A stretch of 64,000 nt of DNA from PWXP01 sp040772845 (lineage in GTDB: Bacteria > Planctomycetota > Planctomycetia > Pirellulales > Thermoguttaceae), in NCBI GenBank assembly GCA_040772845.1, contig JAXGXG010000001.1:3410001-3474000 (forward strand). The letters are read 5' to 3'. The notes under the pieces are model-generated. The model saw nothing but the letters and a program-made list of their open reading frames with translations. It searched no databases and was not told the origin of the DNA. Both the position numbers and the translations under genes were made by a program. Shown here piece after piece: positions 16,755 through 25,545 of this stretch; positions within the stretch are counted from its first letter, which is position 1; each line of letters opens with the position of its first letter.

Positions 16755-16925
16755 CAGCAAGGGGGCTCTGATCACAATGATGCCTAGCCGGTTGTCGTTG
16801 TCTCGCTCGGCTCCCACACGGAGAGTGCCAGGCGGCTAGAACGACGGATAGCTACTGGTTTGCGCGGGGACGGCCGCGAGAGGACGTTCCCCTGAAATGG
16901 TACACCGATGAGGAGGAAGCCGGCT

Positions 16926-17177
16926 GTGAGCCAGGACATCAACGTGCTCGCATTGGTCAAGGGGTCGGAACGCTACGTGTTCTTGTACGATGACAAGAGC
17001 CGTGCGGAAACGCTTCGCGTCCTGGGCCGTTATGCCTCGAATCCGGAACTGAGCTTCACCTGGTACGACGCCGCCGTCCTGAGCCAGAAGATCCGCCAGG
17101 AGAGCCGGGAATACGCCCATTCCTCCCGCTTCAATATCCCTCTCCACACCGACACCGACGATGCATACGGCCATTGA
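16926..17177 (+). CDS. Small conserved hypothetical protein coupled to xerC
   Basis: 83 residues from a GTG at 16926, chosen because AGGAGG sits 9 bp upstream; an ATG at 16908 lies before that site. The protein begins VSQDINVLALVKGSERYVF and is mixed alpha/beta with no cysteine, signal peptide or membrane segment. Its end overlaps the start of the recombinase gene by 17 bp, so the two are likely cotranslated. I do not recognise the family. Confidence 0.7.
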   Translation: MSQDINVLALVKGSERYVFLYDDKSRAETLRVLGRYASNPELSFTWYDAAVLSQKIRQESREYAHSSRFNIPLHTDTDDAYGH

Positions 17178-18063
17178 TCGGTTCTTGCAGTATTTGCGGG
17201 TCGAGCGGAATTCGTCGGAATTGACGATCAAGAGCTATCGCGAAGACCTGACAGCACTCGAAGCCTATCTCGACGAAGCTGCCGGCGGATCGTCGCCGGA
17301 GCCGAGCGCCATCACGGTACTCGACCTGCGTGGTTACGTAGCGGCCCTTACCGAAGCCGGCTATGCCTCGACCACCGTGGCGCGCCGGCTCGCCTCGTTG
17401 CGAAGCTTCTTCAAGTTCGGCCTGCGCGAAGGTTGGGTGGCGACCAATCCGGCCAAACCGTTACGCAACCCGCGAAAGGGACGGAACCTGCCGCACTTCC
17501 TTTCTGCCGAGGATATCGGACGCCTGTTGGCCACCCCGCCTGCCCAGGGACGGCAGGGACTTCGCGACCGGGCCATTCTCGAAACGATGTACTCGGCCGG
17601 GCTGCGGGTGAGTGAGCTGGTAGGATTGGAGGATGGCGACGTCGATTTTGAAGGAGGTGTGTTGCGGGTGCGAGGCAAAGGCCGCCGCGAACGGTTGGCG
17701 CCGATCGGGTCCTTTGCCGCCGACGCCGTGAAGCAATGGCTTGCAGTCCGCCGACTCCATGTTCACGAACCAACCGGACCGAGCGCGCCGCTGTTTGTCA
17801 ACAAGTTCGGACGACGGCTGACCACCCGCAGCGTGGCGCGCATGCTGGAGAAGTACCTGCGGCAGGCGGGACTCGATACGCGCACAACGCCGCATTCGTT
17901 GCGGCACAGTTTCGCTACGCATCTGCTCGACCGGGGAGCGGACATCCGCAGTGTGCAGGAGCTTCTCGGACACAAGAGCCTCATCACAACGCAGATCTAT
18001 ACGCACCTGAGCACCGCCGCATTGCGCCAGGCGTACGAGCGCGCCCACCCGCGAGCCAACTGA
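17161..18063 (+). CDS. xerC: Tyrosine recombinase XerC/XerD
   Basis: 300 residues, the standard Xer length. A SAM-like N-terminal DNA-binding domain (residues 1-90) precedes the catalytic domain. The active-site residues are seen in order: R in SAGLRVSELVG, K in RGKGRRERL, H-x-x-R in PHSLRHSFATHL, H in LGHKS and the nucleophile Y in TQIYTHLS. Xer enzymes resolve chromosome dimers at dif. No dif site was found in the window. C versus D could not be settled by eye. Confidence 0.92.
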   Translation: MHTAIDRFLQYLRVERNSSELTIKSYREDLTALEAYLDEAAGGSSPEPSAITVLDLRGYVAALTEAGYASTTVARRLASLRSFFKFGLREGWVATNPAKPLRNPRKGRNLPHFLSAEDIGRLLATPPAQGRQGLRDRAILETMYSAGLRVSELVGLEDGDVDFEGGVLRVRGKGRRERLAPIGSFAADAVKQWLAVRRLHVHEPTGPSAPLFVNKFGRRLTTRSVARMLEKYLRQAGLDTRTTPHSLRHSFATHLLDRGADIRSVQELLGHKSLITTQIYTHLSTAALRQAYERAHPRAN

Positions 18064-18188
18064 CCGGCCGTGTTTCGCTTCCCGGCGGGAGTAGCAACTC
18101 GTTGGAGTCCCGGCCTCAAAGGCTGTCCGGCTTAGGATACCGTAGAAAAGCATTGAAATCGGCGTCCGTGAAGACCGTGGAGTCGCCA

Positions 18189-18209
18189 CCGGCCGGCTCG
18201 TCCGGCCGG
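18189..18209. terminator. GC hairpin between convergent xerC and response-regulator genes
   Basis: CCGGCCGG, loop CTCGT, CCGGCCGG form an 8 bp stem. It lies 125 bp past xerC and about 40 bp past the stop of the converging gene. No T-tract follows, so confidence is low. Confidence 0.35.
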
Positions 18210-18247
18210 AGCGGTGGTCTGTTGGCTAATATGGCAGCCCGACTCGA

Positions 18248-19012
18248 TCAGGGGCCGTTTGCAGCAGCAGGGCCGCCGGCAGGCGAATCGGCAAGGGCAA
18301 CGTCGGCATAAGGCGCACTGGCGTTCGAGTTCTCGCCGGAAATCGAGTTGGCATCGTCTGCTGGCACTGGCTGAAAGCTTGGGTTGGCGCGCAGTTCGGC
18401 CGTGATTCGGAGTGTTTCGTCGAGCAGTTCAACCGCCTCGTCGAGCAGCTCGCGCATTTCCGCCTCCATGGTGCGCGTCTCTTCCGGAGAAGCGTTGCGG
18501 CAGCATTCGTCCATGCGGGCCAGACGCCGGTGGAGCGCTCCAGTCAGCAGACGCCGTAGCAGGTCGATGCGTTCGGTTACCTCGCGGCGCTCGTCGTTCC
18601 AGCGGCGTCCTTCTTCGGTCAGCCATCGGTTTTCGCGCGACAGATTGCGGTACTCGACGGCGTTGTGGATGGCAATGGCCAGATCGACCTCACGACAGGG
18701 CTTCGTGAAATACTGAAACACGCGACCTTCGTTGACGGCCCCGATGACGCCTTCGGTCGTTGCATGCCCGGTGAGCACGATGCGCATGATGTCCGGAGCA
18801 TGCTTGGCCGTCCAGGCCAGAAGCTGGTTGCCGGACAGCCCGGGCATCTTATAGTCGGTCACCAGGACGTCGACCGGATGCGCCTTGATCACGGCGATCG
18901 CCTCTTCGCCGGAGCGCGCCGTGTAGATTTGGAACGGCTGCCGTCGAAGCGTGCGAACCAGGCTGTGCAACAGGTTTTCATCATCATCAACCAGGAGGAT
19001 GATCGGATTCAT
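18248..19012 (-). CDS. Response regulator (REC) with helical C-terminal tail
   Basis: 254 residues from the ATG at 19012 (AGGAGAACGAAT upstream). The REC domain covers residues 3-120: DDDE acidic pocket, phospho-acceptor in VLVTDYKMPGLSG, and the FTKPC lysine. No DNA-binding or enzymatic output follows. Instead there is a charged helical region (RRLLTGALHRRLARMDECC..EMRELLDEAVELLDETL) and a low-complexity tail. It is the last gene of the six-gene signalling unit and probably receives phosphate from one of the two kinases. Confidence 0.88.
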   Translation of the reverse strand: MNPIILLVDDDENLLHSLVRTLRRQPFQIYTARSGEEAIAVIKAHPVDVLVTDYKMPGLSGNQLLAWTAKHAPDIMRIVLTGHATTEGVIGAVNEGRVFQYFTKPCREVDLAIAIHNAVEYRNLSRENRWLTEEGRRWNDERREVTERIDLLRRLLTGALHRRLARMDECCRNASPEETRTMEAEMRELLDEAVELLDETLRITAELRANPSFQPVPADDANSISGENSNASAPYADVALADSPAGGPAAANGP

Positions 19013-19065
19013 ATTCGTTCTCCTTGTTTCCGCCGCCGGAGCGGCAGGGCTATCGTGACTCATGG

Positions 19066-21288
19066 TTATCCCGCTATTTCCTGAGAGGGCAGGTCTTCAG
19101 ACAATCCCGGCAACGTCACGCCCATGGGCGACTCAAGGCAGGTCACCGGAGTCGGCAGACCGGTGAACGGCCCTGTTGCCGAGATCGCGTCTTCTGCCTG
19201 CCACCCTTCGACAAGCGGCTCCAGCGGCAGGCGAATAATGAACGTTGCGCCCTGCCCCAGCTTGCTTCGGCATTCGATCGTGCCGCCATGCCCCTCGATG
19301 ACAACCTGTTGCGCCAGGGGAAGCCCCTGCCCAGTCCCCTGACCGACGGGTTTGGTCGTGAAGAACATGTCGAAAATCTTGGTCTGCAACGACTCGGGGA
19401 TTCCGGCCCCATTGTCTTCGATGTGGATTTCTGCGACGTCGTCGTTGCGCCGGGTTCGAACGGTAATCGTCCCCTTTTCGCCACTATCCTTCACCTTCTC
19501 ACTTATGGCGTGCGCGGCATTGATCACCATGTTGAGCACCGCCTGATTGATCCCCGCCGGCATGCACGGAATGAGCGGCAAATCGACATCGAAGTCGGTC
19601 ACCAGCTCGGCCACGTATTTCCATTCGTTACGGCATACGGTCAACGTGCTCTCCACGATACGGTTCAGATCCACAGCCGTCTTGTTTTCGCCGCCCGGAT
19701 GCGAGAATTCCTTCATGGCGCGGACAATCTTCGCAACCCGTTCGATACCGTCGAGCGATTGCTCGATGGCGCGGGGGATTTCTTCGGTCAGGTATCGAAG
19801 ATCGGCCTGCCGGGCAGCGACACGAACGCGTTCCAGCAGCGCGTCGGATGGCGGTTCTTCGGCATCCGTCATCTGTTTCACCACCTTAAGCAGACTGCCG
19901 ATTTCCTCGAATGCGTCACCCAGAAAGCGGGTGTTATCGCCGATGTACTGGGTAGGCGTGTTAATCTCGTGCGCAATCCCTGCGGCCAACTGGCCGATCG
20001 CCTCCAGGCGTTGCGCCTGCGCCAATTCCGCCTGCAATCGCTTCTGCCGCGTGATATCCCGCACCGTCGCCTGCACGAGGACCCGATCGTCAAGCTGCAA
20101 ACGCGCCAGCAGCACGGTTGCCGGGAACTCGGTTCCATCGAGTCGCTGATGGGTCCATTCGAAGTAGTTGACGCCGTTGCGCAGCGCTCGTTCTATCATC
20201 GCTGCCGCCTTGATTGCCGAAAGCTGCCCGTCCGGCTGGTATTCCGGCGAGACATCTGAGGGTCCGAGCAGGGCCAGGCGGGCCTCATCACGAACACCAA
20301 ACTGTTTCAAAGCAGCAGGGTTGCCGGCGGCGTACCTTCCAGTTGCGGGCTCGATAACGGTAATGGCGTCTCGGGATGTCTCGAACAGGGCCCGATACCG
20401 TGCCTCGCTGGCCGAGAGGCGTGCTTCGGCTTCCTTGCGCGCCAGAACCTCACCGAGCCGACTTGCCAGATCGGCCACAAGGGCTTTCTCATCTGCGGAG
20501 AAAGCCTTCACGGGATCGGACGTCGGCTTCCCGATACAACAGACTTCCAGAGCCCCTGCGAGTCGGCCCTCGAGCATGATGGGAACCGCAAGTTTCCATT
20601 GCGTCTCCCGAAAACCGGGCAAGGCATAGACCTGGCCATGCAGAACGAGGCGAGCCGAAACACGGTCAGGGCGACGGAATCCGGTCGGAATCAGCTCGAC
20701 GACCGCGGTGAGCAATTCGGGCAGAGCCTGATCGGAATCCTCCATGAGCCGCGACATTGCATGGAGACATCCAAGAGCCGTAACGCGGGTATCGAGCCGA
20801 ATCGATTTTCTTCGCAGTGCACACTCCGCCCGCCTGCGCCCGCTCAGGAAGCGGACGGCCTGCCGTATCTCGACCGGATGAAGCGGTTTGCGCAGCGAAA
20901 GGAGTCGATTTCCTCTTCGCAATCTGGCGACTTCGGCCATATTGAGCGCCTCGTCCGACGCGCTGCAGACCACGACCAGCAGCTTCGGATCAATGGCTCG
21001 CAGCAGGCGTGTGGCTTGGACGCCATTCATCTCCGGCATCATCAGATCAACGAACGCAATCGAAAACGGCTCTTTGGCGCGAAAGGCCGCATCGAGGATG
21101 CGTATTCCTTCGGCTCCGGAAGCCGCCGTTTCAACCTGAAACCGATCGCCGCGCCTCTTGGAACCCACGCGAGCCTCGCCTGCTTCGTCGTCCGACTTAC
21201 TCCGCGTCTCCAGCACCCTGCGAAACAGGCGGAGGACGGCCGGATCGTCGTCGATCACGAGAATACGTGTTATGGAGCAAGTGTTCAT
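19066..21288 (-). CDS. Hybrid sensor: REC-GAF-like-PAS-histidine kinase
   Basis: 740 residues from the ATG at 21288. Domains in order: an N-terminal REC (residues 8-150, phospho-acceptor in FVDLMMPEMNG, with an extra charged loop about residues 32-50), a GAF-like region (about 180-300), PAS (about 300-420, ending VRDITRQKRLQAEL), the phospho-accepting histidine in LAAGIAHEINTPTQYIGDN, and HATPase with NMVINAAHAI (N box), EDNGAGIP and GTGQGLPLA. Having REC at the N-terminus ahead of the kinase is less common than at the end. The start lies 7 bp after the stop of the previous gene. There is no membrane segment, so it is cytoplasmic. Confidence 0.92.
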   Translation of the reverse strand: MNTCSITRILVIDDDPAVLRLFRRVLETRSKSDDEAGEARVGSKRRGDRFQVETAASGAEGIRILDAAFRAKEPFSIAFVDLMMPEMNGVQATRLLRAIDPKLLVVVCSASDEALNMAEVARLRRGNRLLSLRKPLHPVEIRQAVRFLSGRRRAECALRRKSIRLDTRVTALGCLHAMSRLMEDSDQALPELLTAVVELIPTGFRRPDRVSARLVLHGQVYALPGFRETQWKLAVPIMLEGRLAGALEVCCIGKPTSDPVKAFSADEKALVADLASRLGEVLARKEAEARLSASEARYRALFETSRDAITVIEPATGRYAAGNPAALKQFGVRDEARLALLGPSDVSPEYQPDGQLSAIKAAAMIERALRNGVNYFEWTHQRLDGTEFPATVLLARLQLDDRVLVQATVRDITRQKRLQAELAQAQRLEAIGQLAAGIAHEINTPTQYIGDNTRFLGDAFEEIGSLLKVVKQMTDAEEPPSDALLERVRVAARQADLRYLTEEIPRAIEQSLDGIERVAKIVRAMKEFSHPGGENKTAVDLNRIVESTLTVCRNEWKYVAELVTDFDVDLPLIPCMPAGINQAVLNMVINAAHAISEKVKDSGEKGTITVRTRRNDDVAEIHIEDNGAGIPESLQTKIFDMFFTTKPVGQGTGQGLPLAQQVVIEGHGGTIECRSKLGQGATFIIRLPLEPLVEGWQAEDAISATGPFTGLPTPVTCLESPMGVTLPGLSEDLPSQEIAG

Positions 21289-21295
21289 GCGGACC

Positions 21296-22492
21296 TCAAT
21301 ACGATTGCGCTTGCAGATCCGGTGTCGGCAAGTCGGGCTGATCCTCGGCAAGTGCAGTTCGGACGAAGACCTTGATCGGGCCGCCGAGTCCGACGTTGGC
21401 CACATAGTTGCGGAGCCTGGCTCGCATCGACGCGGTCATCTCCTGCCCCTTCGCGCACAGGAGCGTGCCTTGAATGGTTCGAATGTCGTCCGCCAGGAAC
21501 ATGCCATCGGTAAGCTGCGACAACTTGACCTGACGGATAATGCACGTCTGTTCGATGCGCAGGACCGCTCCCAAGTGCGCGACAACCGCAGGATCGTAGA
21601 GTCCTTTCCGATGCTGGATTTCGGCCAGCGCCATGTCGTCGGTGTACCCGCCATGGAGCAGACCGTCGAAATCGAGCGCCACCTTAAGGACGCGGCTGCC
21701 CAGGGGTATGCGTTCTCCTTGCATGGGATCTTCGGGAAAGACGCCTTCGTAAGGCTGATCCTGGTATCCGATGATTTCTGCGACGGGTTCCAGGCGCGGG
21801 ATATTCTCCAGCATCTCGCGGCCCAGGGCCGGATGGGCTGCGTATTGCTCGGCCTCGACGCGTGACAGCGGCTGGCCATGGAAGACTTTCTCGAGCGTCT
21901 CCTCGGGCACGGTCACGCATCCCACTTGCGAAAGCATGGCGGCAATCCGCATGCGCCAGGCGTCTTCGGCGCGCAATTCCTGGGCAATGTCATTTACCAA
22001 GTGTGCGACGCGCGTGGCGCGTCCGAAGGCGGTTGGATTCACGGCGGCCAGCACGTCGCTGAGCACCTTGATACAACCGCCGAGCGTCTTCGACATGAGG
22101 TCGCGTTCCGTGCGAATGAGCCGATACTGCTCGATTCCCGCTTCGAGAAACCTCGCAAACTCATCGGGCGGACATGGCTTGGTCATAAAGCGGAATACCT
22201 GACCGCGATTGACCGCCTCCAGGGCCGTCTGCTGATCCGCATTGCCGGTGAGCATCATGCGCACCGTATCGGGCGCGATCTGCCGGACCTGCTCCAGAAC
22301 TTCGACGCCGGTGACACCGGGCATGCGCATGTCGGCCACGACCACAGCATACGGCCCCTGATTGCGTACGGCGTCAATGGCCTCTTCACCCCCAAGGGCC
22401 GGCTCGATATGGAACCGTTTCCGAAGGGCTCGCTGGTACGCCTGCAAGACGTTCGGATCGTCGTCAACACAGAGAATGCGTTCTTCATTCAT
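21296..22492 (-). CDS. Response regulator with degenerate HD-GYP domain (RpfG-like)
   Basis: 398 residues from the ATG at 22492 (GGAAGGAG upstream). The REC domain (residues 3-125) is intact (VVVADMRMPGVTG, FMTKPC). Residues about 150-330 align with RpfG-type HD-GYP domains, but the catalytic positions are replaced: the HD pair falls in AMLSQVGCVTVPEE (usually LLHDIGKI.P), and the later HH region reads EIIGYQDQPYEGVFP. It therefore probably cannot hydrolyse cyclic-di-GMP. Its ATG overlaps the stop of the REC-HDOD gene by 4 bp. Confidence 0.88.
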   Translation of the reverse strand: MNEERILCVDDDPNVLQAYQRALRKRFHIEPALGGEEAIDAVRNQGPYAVVVADMRMPGVTGVEVLEQVRQIAPDTVRMMLTGNADQQTALEAVNRGQVFRFMTKPCPPDEFARFLEAGIEQYRLIRTERDLMSKTLGGCIKVLSDVLAAVNPTAFGRATRVAHLVNDIAQELRAEDAWRMRIAAMLSQVGCVTVPEETLEKVFHGQPLSRVEAEQYAAHPALGREMLENIPRLEPVAEIIGYQDQPYEGVFPEDPMQGERIPLGSRVLKVALDFDGLLHGGYTDDMALAEIQHRKGLYDPAVVAHLGAVLRIEQTCIIRQVKLSQLTDGMFLADDIRTIQGTLLCAKGQEMTASMRARLRNYVANVGLGGPIKVFVRTALAEDQPDLPTPDLQAQSY

Positions 22493-23697
22493 GTTGCAGC
22501 TCCTTCCGGGAGAACCTCTTGGCATAGCGTAGTCCAGGCGGAGACGCGTTCGGATTTGCCGATGCGATCGAGGTAGCCATGGTCAAGCAGGCACTGTCGG
22601 CCGGGCGAGTCGGGCGACTCCATGCGCGTCAGGACGTCGGCGGCGTGCACCGCCGTCAGGGCGGTGAACTGGCGATCGTCCGAATCGCTCGGTGCATGGT
22701 GCAATGCCGTGATGGTAACCACGGAATCAGGAAGCCCCCAAAGGGCCAGGAGGTACGCGCCTACGGCCGCATGGTCCGCATCGAACATGCGGTTTTCCTG
22801 CTCGATGATGCACGGCACATCGCCGGTGAACGTCGCCCATAAATCGGCGTATGGATCGCGCGCCTGCTGCATGAGGACAAGCACGCCAACATCGTGCAGC
22901 AGACCGCCCCAGGCGGCATTGGCGATGATCGCGGGATCCTCCGATTCCACCTCGGCGATACGACGCGCGACCGCCGCAACCGCACGGCTGTGCTCCACGA
23001 TTTCGATGGCCCGTTCCGCCAGAACTCCCGTCATGGGCGGCGCCACAAACGCCTGGCTGGACTCCGTCAGTTCGCGAAGCCGTTCCTGGCCCAGCAGCCG
23101 CGCCGCCTGGCGAGGGTCGACGGTTGACTGCGGGCTTCCGTAGAAACCCGAGTTGACCAGTTGCAGGATGCGTACGGCCATGCCGGGTTCGGCGGCGATG
23201 ATATCCGCCATACGTTCAAGTCGAGGCGCAGGCGCCGCCAGTTCTCCGGTCAATGCCTCAAGGCTCTCCGGCGTGACCGCGATGGCGTCGACCCTGGAGA
23301 CGAGTTCCTTGGGGCCCGGCGCCGTCATACGATCCCGCAATCGGCAAGCCCGGGCGAGCAACTCCTTCAGCGCGCTCGAATCGCAAGGTTTGGTAAGAAA
23401 CTGGTGTGCGGGCCCGACGGCCTTGAGCACCTCGCGCCGGTCGCATTGGCCGGAAAGTACAATGCGGACTGTCCCCGGACACCGCTCCCGTACCTGCCAC
23501 AGCAGTTCGGATCCGTCCATGCCGGGCATGCGCATATCGGAGACAACGACGTCAAACGGCTGTTGCGCCAGGCGTTGAAGTGCATCGGGACCGTTTTCCA
23601 CAAACTCCATCTGCCATTCATCGCGCATGCCGTGTAACATGCGTCGTAATCCGCCAAGAAGCTTGGCTTCATCATCGACAAACAGGATTCGCTGCAT
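22489..23697 (-). CDS. Response regulator with HDOD output domain
   Basis: 402 residues from the ATG at 23697 (GGAGGAGCATC upstream). REC is at residues 2-120 (VVVSDMRMPGMDG, FLTKPC). The HDOD domain follows at about 135-330 (AAEPGMAVRILQLVNSGFYG and AAWGGLLHDVGVLVLM). HDOD domains are related to HD hydrolases but are generally not enzymatic and act in signalling complexes. The 5' end overlaps the upstream kinase gene by 26 bp, pointing to tight coupling between kinase and regulator. Confidence 0.92.
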   Translation of the reverse strand: MQRILFVDDEAKLLGGLRRMLHGMRDEWQMEFVENGPDALQRLAQQPFDVVVSDMRMPGMDGSELLWQVRERCPGTVRIVLSGQCDRREVLKAVGPAHQFLTKPCDSSALKELLARACRLRDRMTAPGPKELVSRVDAIAVTPESLEALTGELAAPAPRLERMADIIAAEPGMAVRILQLVNSGFYGSPQSTVDPRQAARLLGQERLRELTESSQAFVAPPMTGVLAERAIEIVEHSRAVAAVARRIAEVESEDPAIIANAAWGGLLHDVGVLVLMQQARDPYADLWATFTGDVPCIIEQENRMFDADHAAVGAYLLALWGLPDSVVTITALHHAPSDSDDRQFTALTAVHAADVLTRMESPDSPGRQCLLDHGYLDRIGKSERVSAWTTLCQEVLPEGAAT

Positions 23698-25534
23698 GAT
23701 GCTCCTCCTCCGGTTGGATCGGCAGCGCGAGGATGAACTCTGTCCCCCGGCCGACTTCGCTTTCGACACGGATGCTCCCGCCGTGGCGATCGGTAATGAT
23801 TGAATGGGCGATGGCCAGCCCCTGGCCGGTTCCGCGTCCCACCTCTTTCGTCGTGAAGAAAGGGTCGAATATCCGGTTCAGGATGGCCGGCGCAATCCCC
23901 GTTCCCGTGTCGGCAATGCACACCTCGACAGAATCACCCTTGACTCGGGTGCGCACGGTAATTATCCCCTTTTCGGTCGGCTCCGGTCCCAGACGCTCGC
24001 CGATAGCATGGGCGGCGTTGACAATCAGGTTGAGGAGCACCTGATTGACGTCGCTAATCAGACACATGACGTCCGGCAGACGTTCATCGAATTCGGTCAC
24101 GACGTCGGCCACATACTTCCATTCATTGCGCGACACGGCAAGCGTGCTGCGAATCGCTTCATTGAGATTCACCGCCCCCTTGTCGCTGCTGCCGGGATGC
24201 GAGAACTCTTTCATCGAGCGGACGATCTTCGTAACCTGCTCCACTCCGTCAAGCGACTCGCGGATGGCGGACGGCACCTCCTTCGTAATGAAATCCAAGT
24301 CGGCTTCGCCGGCCGCCTTGTCCACTTCCTCGATCAACCTACTATCGATTGCACCGGTCTTCGCGGCCTCGAGCAACCGGCCATACTGGTACAGTAGTCT
24401 GCCGACATCTGCAAATGCATCGCCGAGAAAACGGGTATTGTCGCCGATGTACTGGGTGGGCGTATTGATTTCGTGGGCGATTCCGGCGGCAAGCTGCCCG
24501 ATCGACTCGAGCTTCTGTGCCTGCCGAAGCTGCGCTTCGAGCAATCGCTGCTCGCTAATGTCGCGAAAGGTGATGACCGCGCCGACGACGGCCCCGCCCT
24601 CCTGAATCGGCGTGGCCGTGTATTCGACCGGGAACGGCGTTCCGTCGGCGCGCCAAAAGACCTCCGTATCGACGCGTGCAGCCAACTGGCCCTTCAACGC
24701 GCGGCACATCAGGCATTGCTCGCGCAGGTTGGGCGCGCCATCGGCTCGACTGTGATGAATGGTGTCGTGCAGTTGCACCCCAATCAGGTTTCCGGGCTGG
24801 TAGCCGAGCATGTGTGCAGCAGCCGGATTGACGAACATGGCGCACCCGTTCCGATCCAGGCCGCAAATCCCTTCACCTGCGGAGTTCAGAATCATCTCGT
24901 TCTGCAAATGCAGCCGCTTCAATTCCTCCTGGGCGCGTTTGCGCTCGGCAATATCCCGCTGCAGTTGCCGGGCATGTTCCTGCTCGGCCTCAAGCCGTTC
25001 CTCGCGTTCCTCGATCGCGGTCGCCGTCGCCTCGGCGTGGGCGGCGCGTAGCGTATCGTGTTCCGCCCGGAAATGCCGGATGCGGGTCAGCAGTCTCGCC
25101 CGTTCGGCAACGTCGGCTGCGACCCGCGCCACCAGGGATGCGATGAGCTCGCTCCACGCGCCTTCCGCTTCACCGGCAGCGTCCCCCGGCGCTTCCGGAC
25201 CAAGCACACATGCAACGATCATTGCGTCGCCGCCAACCGGCAATCGAGTGGCCAGAACGGTTTGCAGGCAACGCGCGGTGGGATGCTGGAAACGGCAGAT
25301 CATCTCTTGGCGCAGACGTCTTGCACACTCCAACGCCACACTCGCCGCCAGGCTTGCACAATCGGACTCCTCGTCGAAGATTTCGACCGGCACACCGTCG
25401 GCATCGGCCAGCAGAAGCAGGCACGGTTGAAAGGCGAGCAGACGACGCGGTACGGCGTCGGCGCCCGCCGATTCCATAAGACCCGGCGCCGCGGCGGCAA
25501 GCAAGTCGTCCAGATTGCAGGCAAGCGTTTCCAT
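23672..25534 (-). CDS. PAS-domain sensor histidine kinase
   Basis: 620 residues from the ATG at 25534 (GGGGAAC upstream). The N-terminal 200 residues are a globular region without a known domain. A coiled coil (about 180-270, ATAIEEREERLEAEQEHAR), PAS (about 275-390, with a CLMC pair and GAVITFRDISEQR) and the kinase core follow. The phospho-acceptor histidine lies in LAAGIAHEINTPTQYIGDN, nearly identical to that of the hybrid kinase in this cluster. HATPase motifs are NLIVNAAHAI, ADTGTGIA and GTGQGLAIA. It is cytoplasmic, and its 3' end overlaps the REC-HDOD gene. Confidence 0.93.
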   Translation of the reverse strand: METLACNLDDLLAAAAPGLMESAGADAVPRRLLAFQPCLLLLADADGVPVEIFDEESDCASLAASVALECARRLRQEMICRFQHPTARCLQTVLATRLPVGGDAMIVACVLGPEAPGDAAGEAEGAWSELIASLVARVAADVAERARLLTRIRHFRAEHDTLRAAHAEATATAIEEREERLEAEQEHARQLQRDIAERKRAQEELKRLHLQNEMILNSAGEGICGLDRNGCAMFVNPAAAHMLGYQPGNLIGVQLHDTIHHSRADGAPNLREQCLMCRALKGQLAARVDTEVFWRADGTPFPVEYTATPIQEGGAVVGAVITFRDISEQRLLEAQLRQAQKLESIGQLAAGIAHEINTPTQYIGDNTRFLGDAFADVGRLLYQYGRLLEAAKTGAIDSRLIEEVDKAAGEADLDFITKEVPSAIRESLDGVEQVTKIVRSMKEFSHPGSSDKGAVNLNEAIRSTLAVSRNEWKYVADVVTEFDERLPDVMCLISDVNQVLLNLIVNAAHAIGERLGPEPTEKGIITVRTRVKGDSVEVCIADTGTGIAPAILNRIFDPFFTTKEVGRGTGQGLAIAHSIITDRHGGSIRVESEVGRGTEFILALPIQPEEEHHAANPVCR

Positions 25535-25545
25535 GAGTTCCCCGG

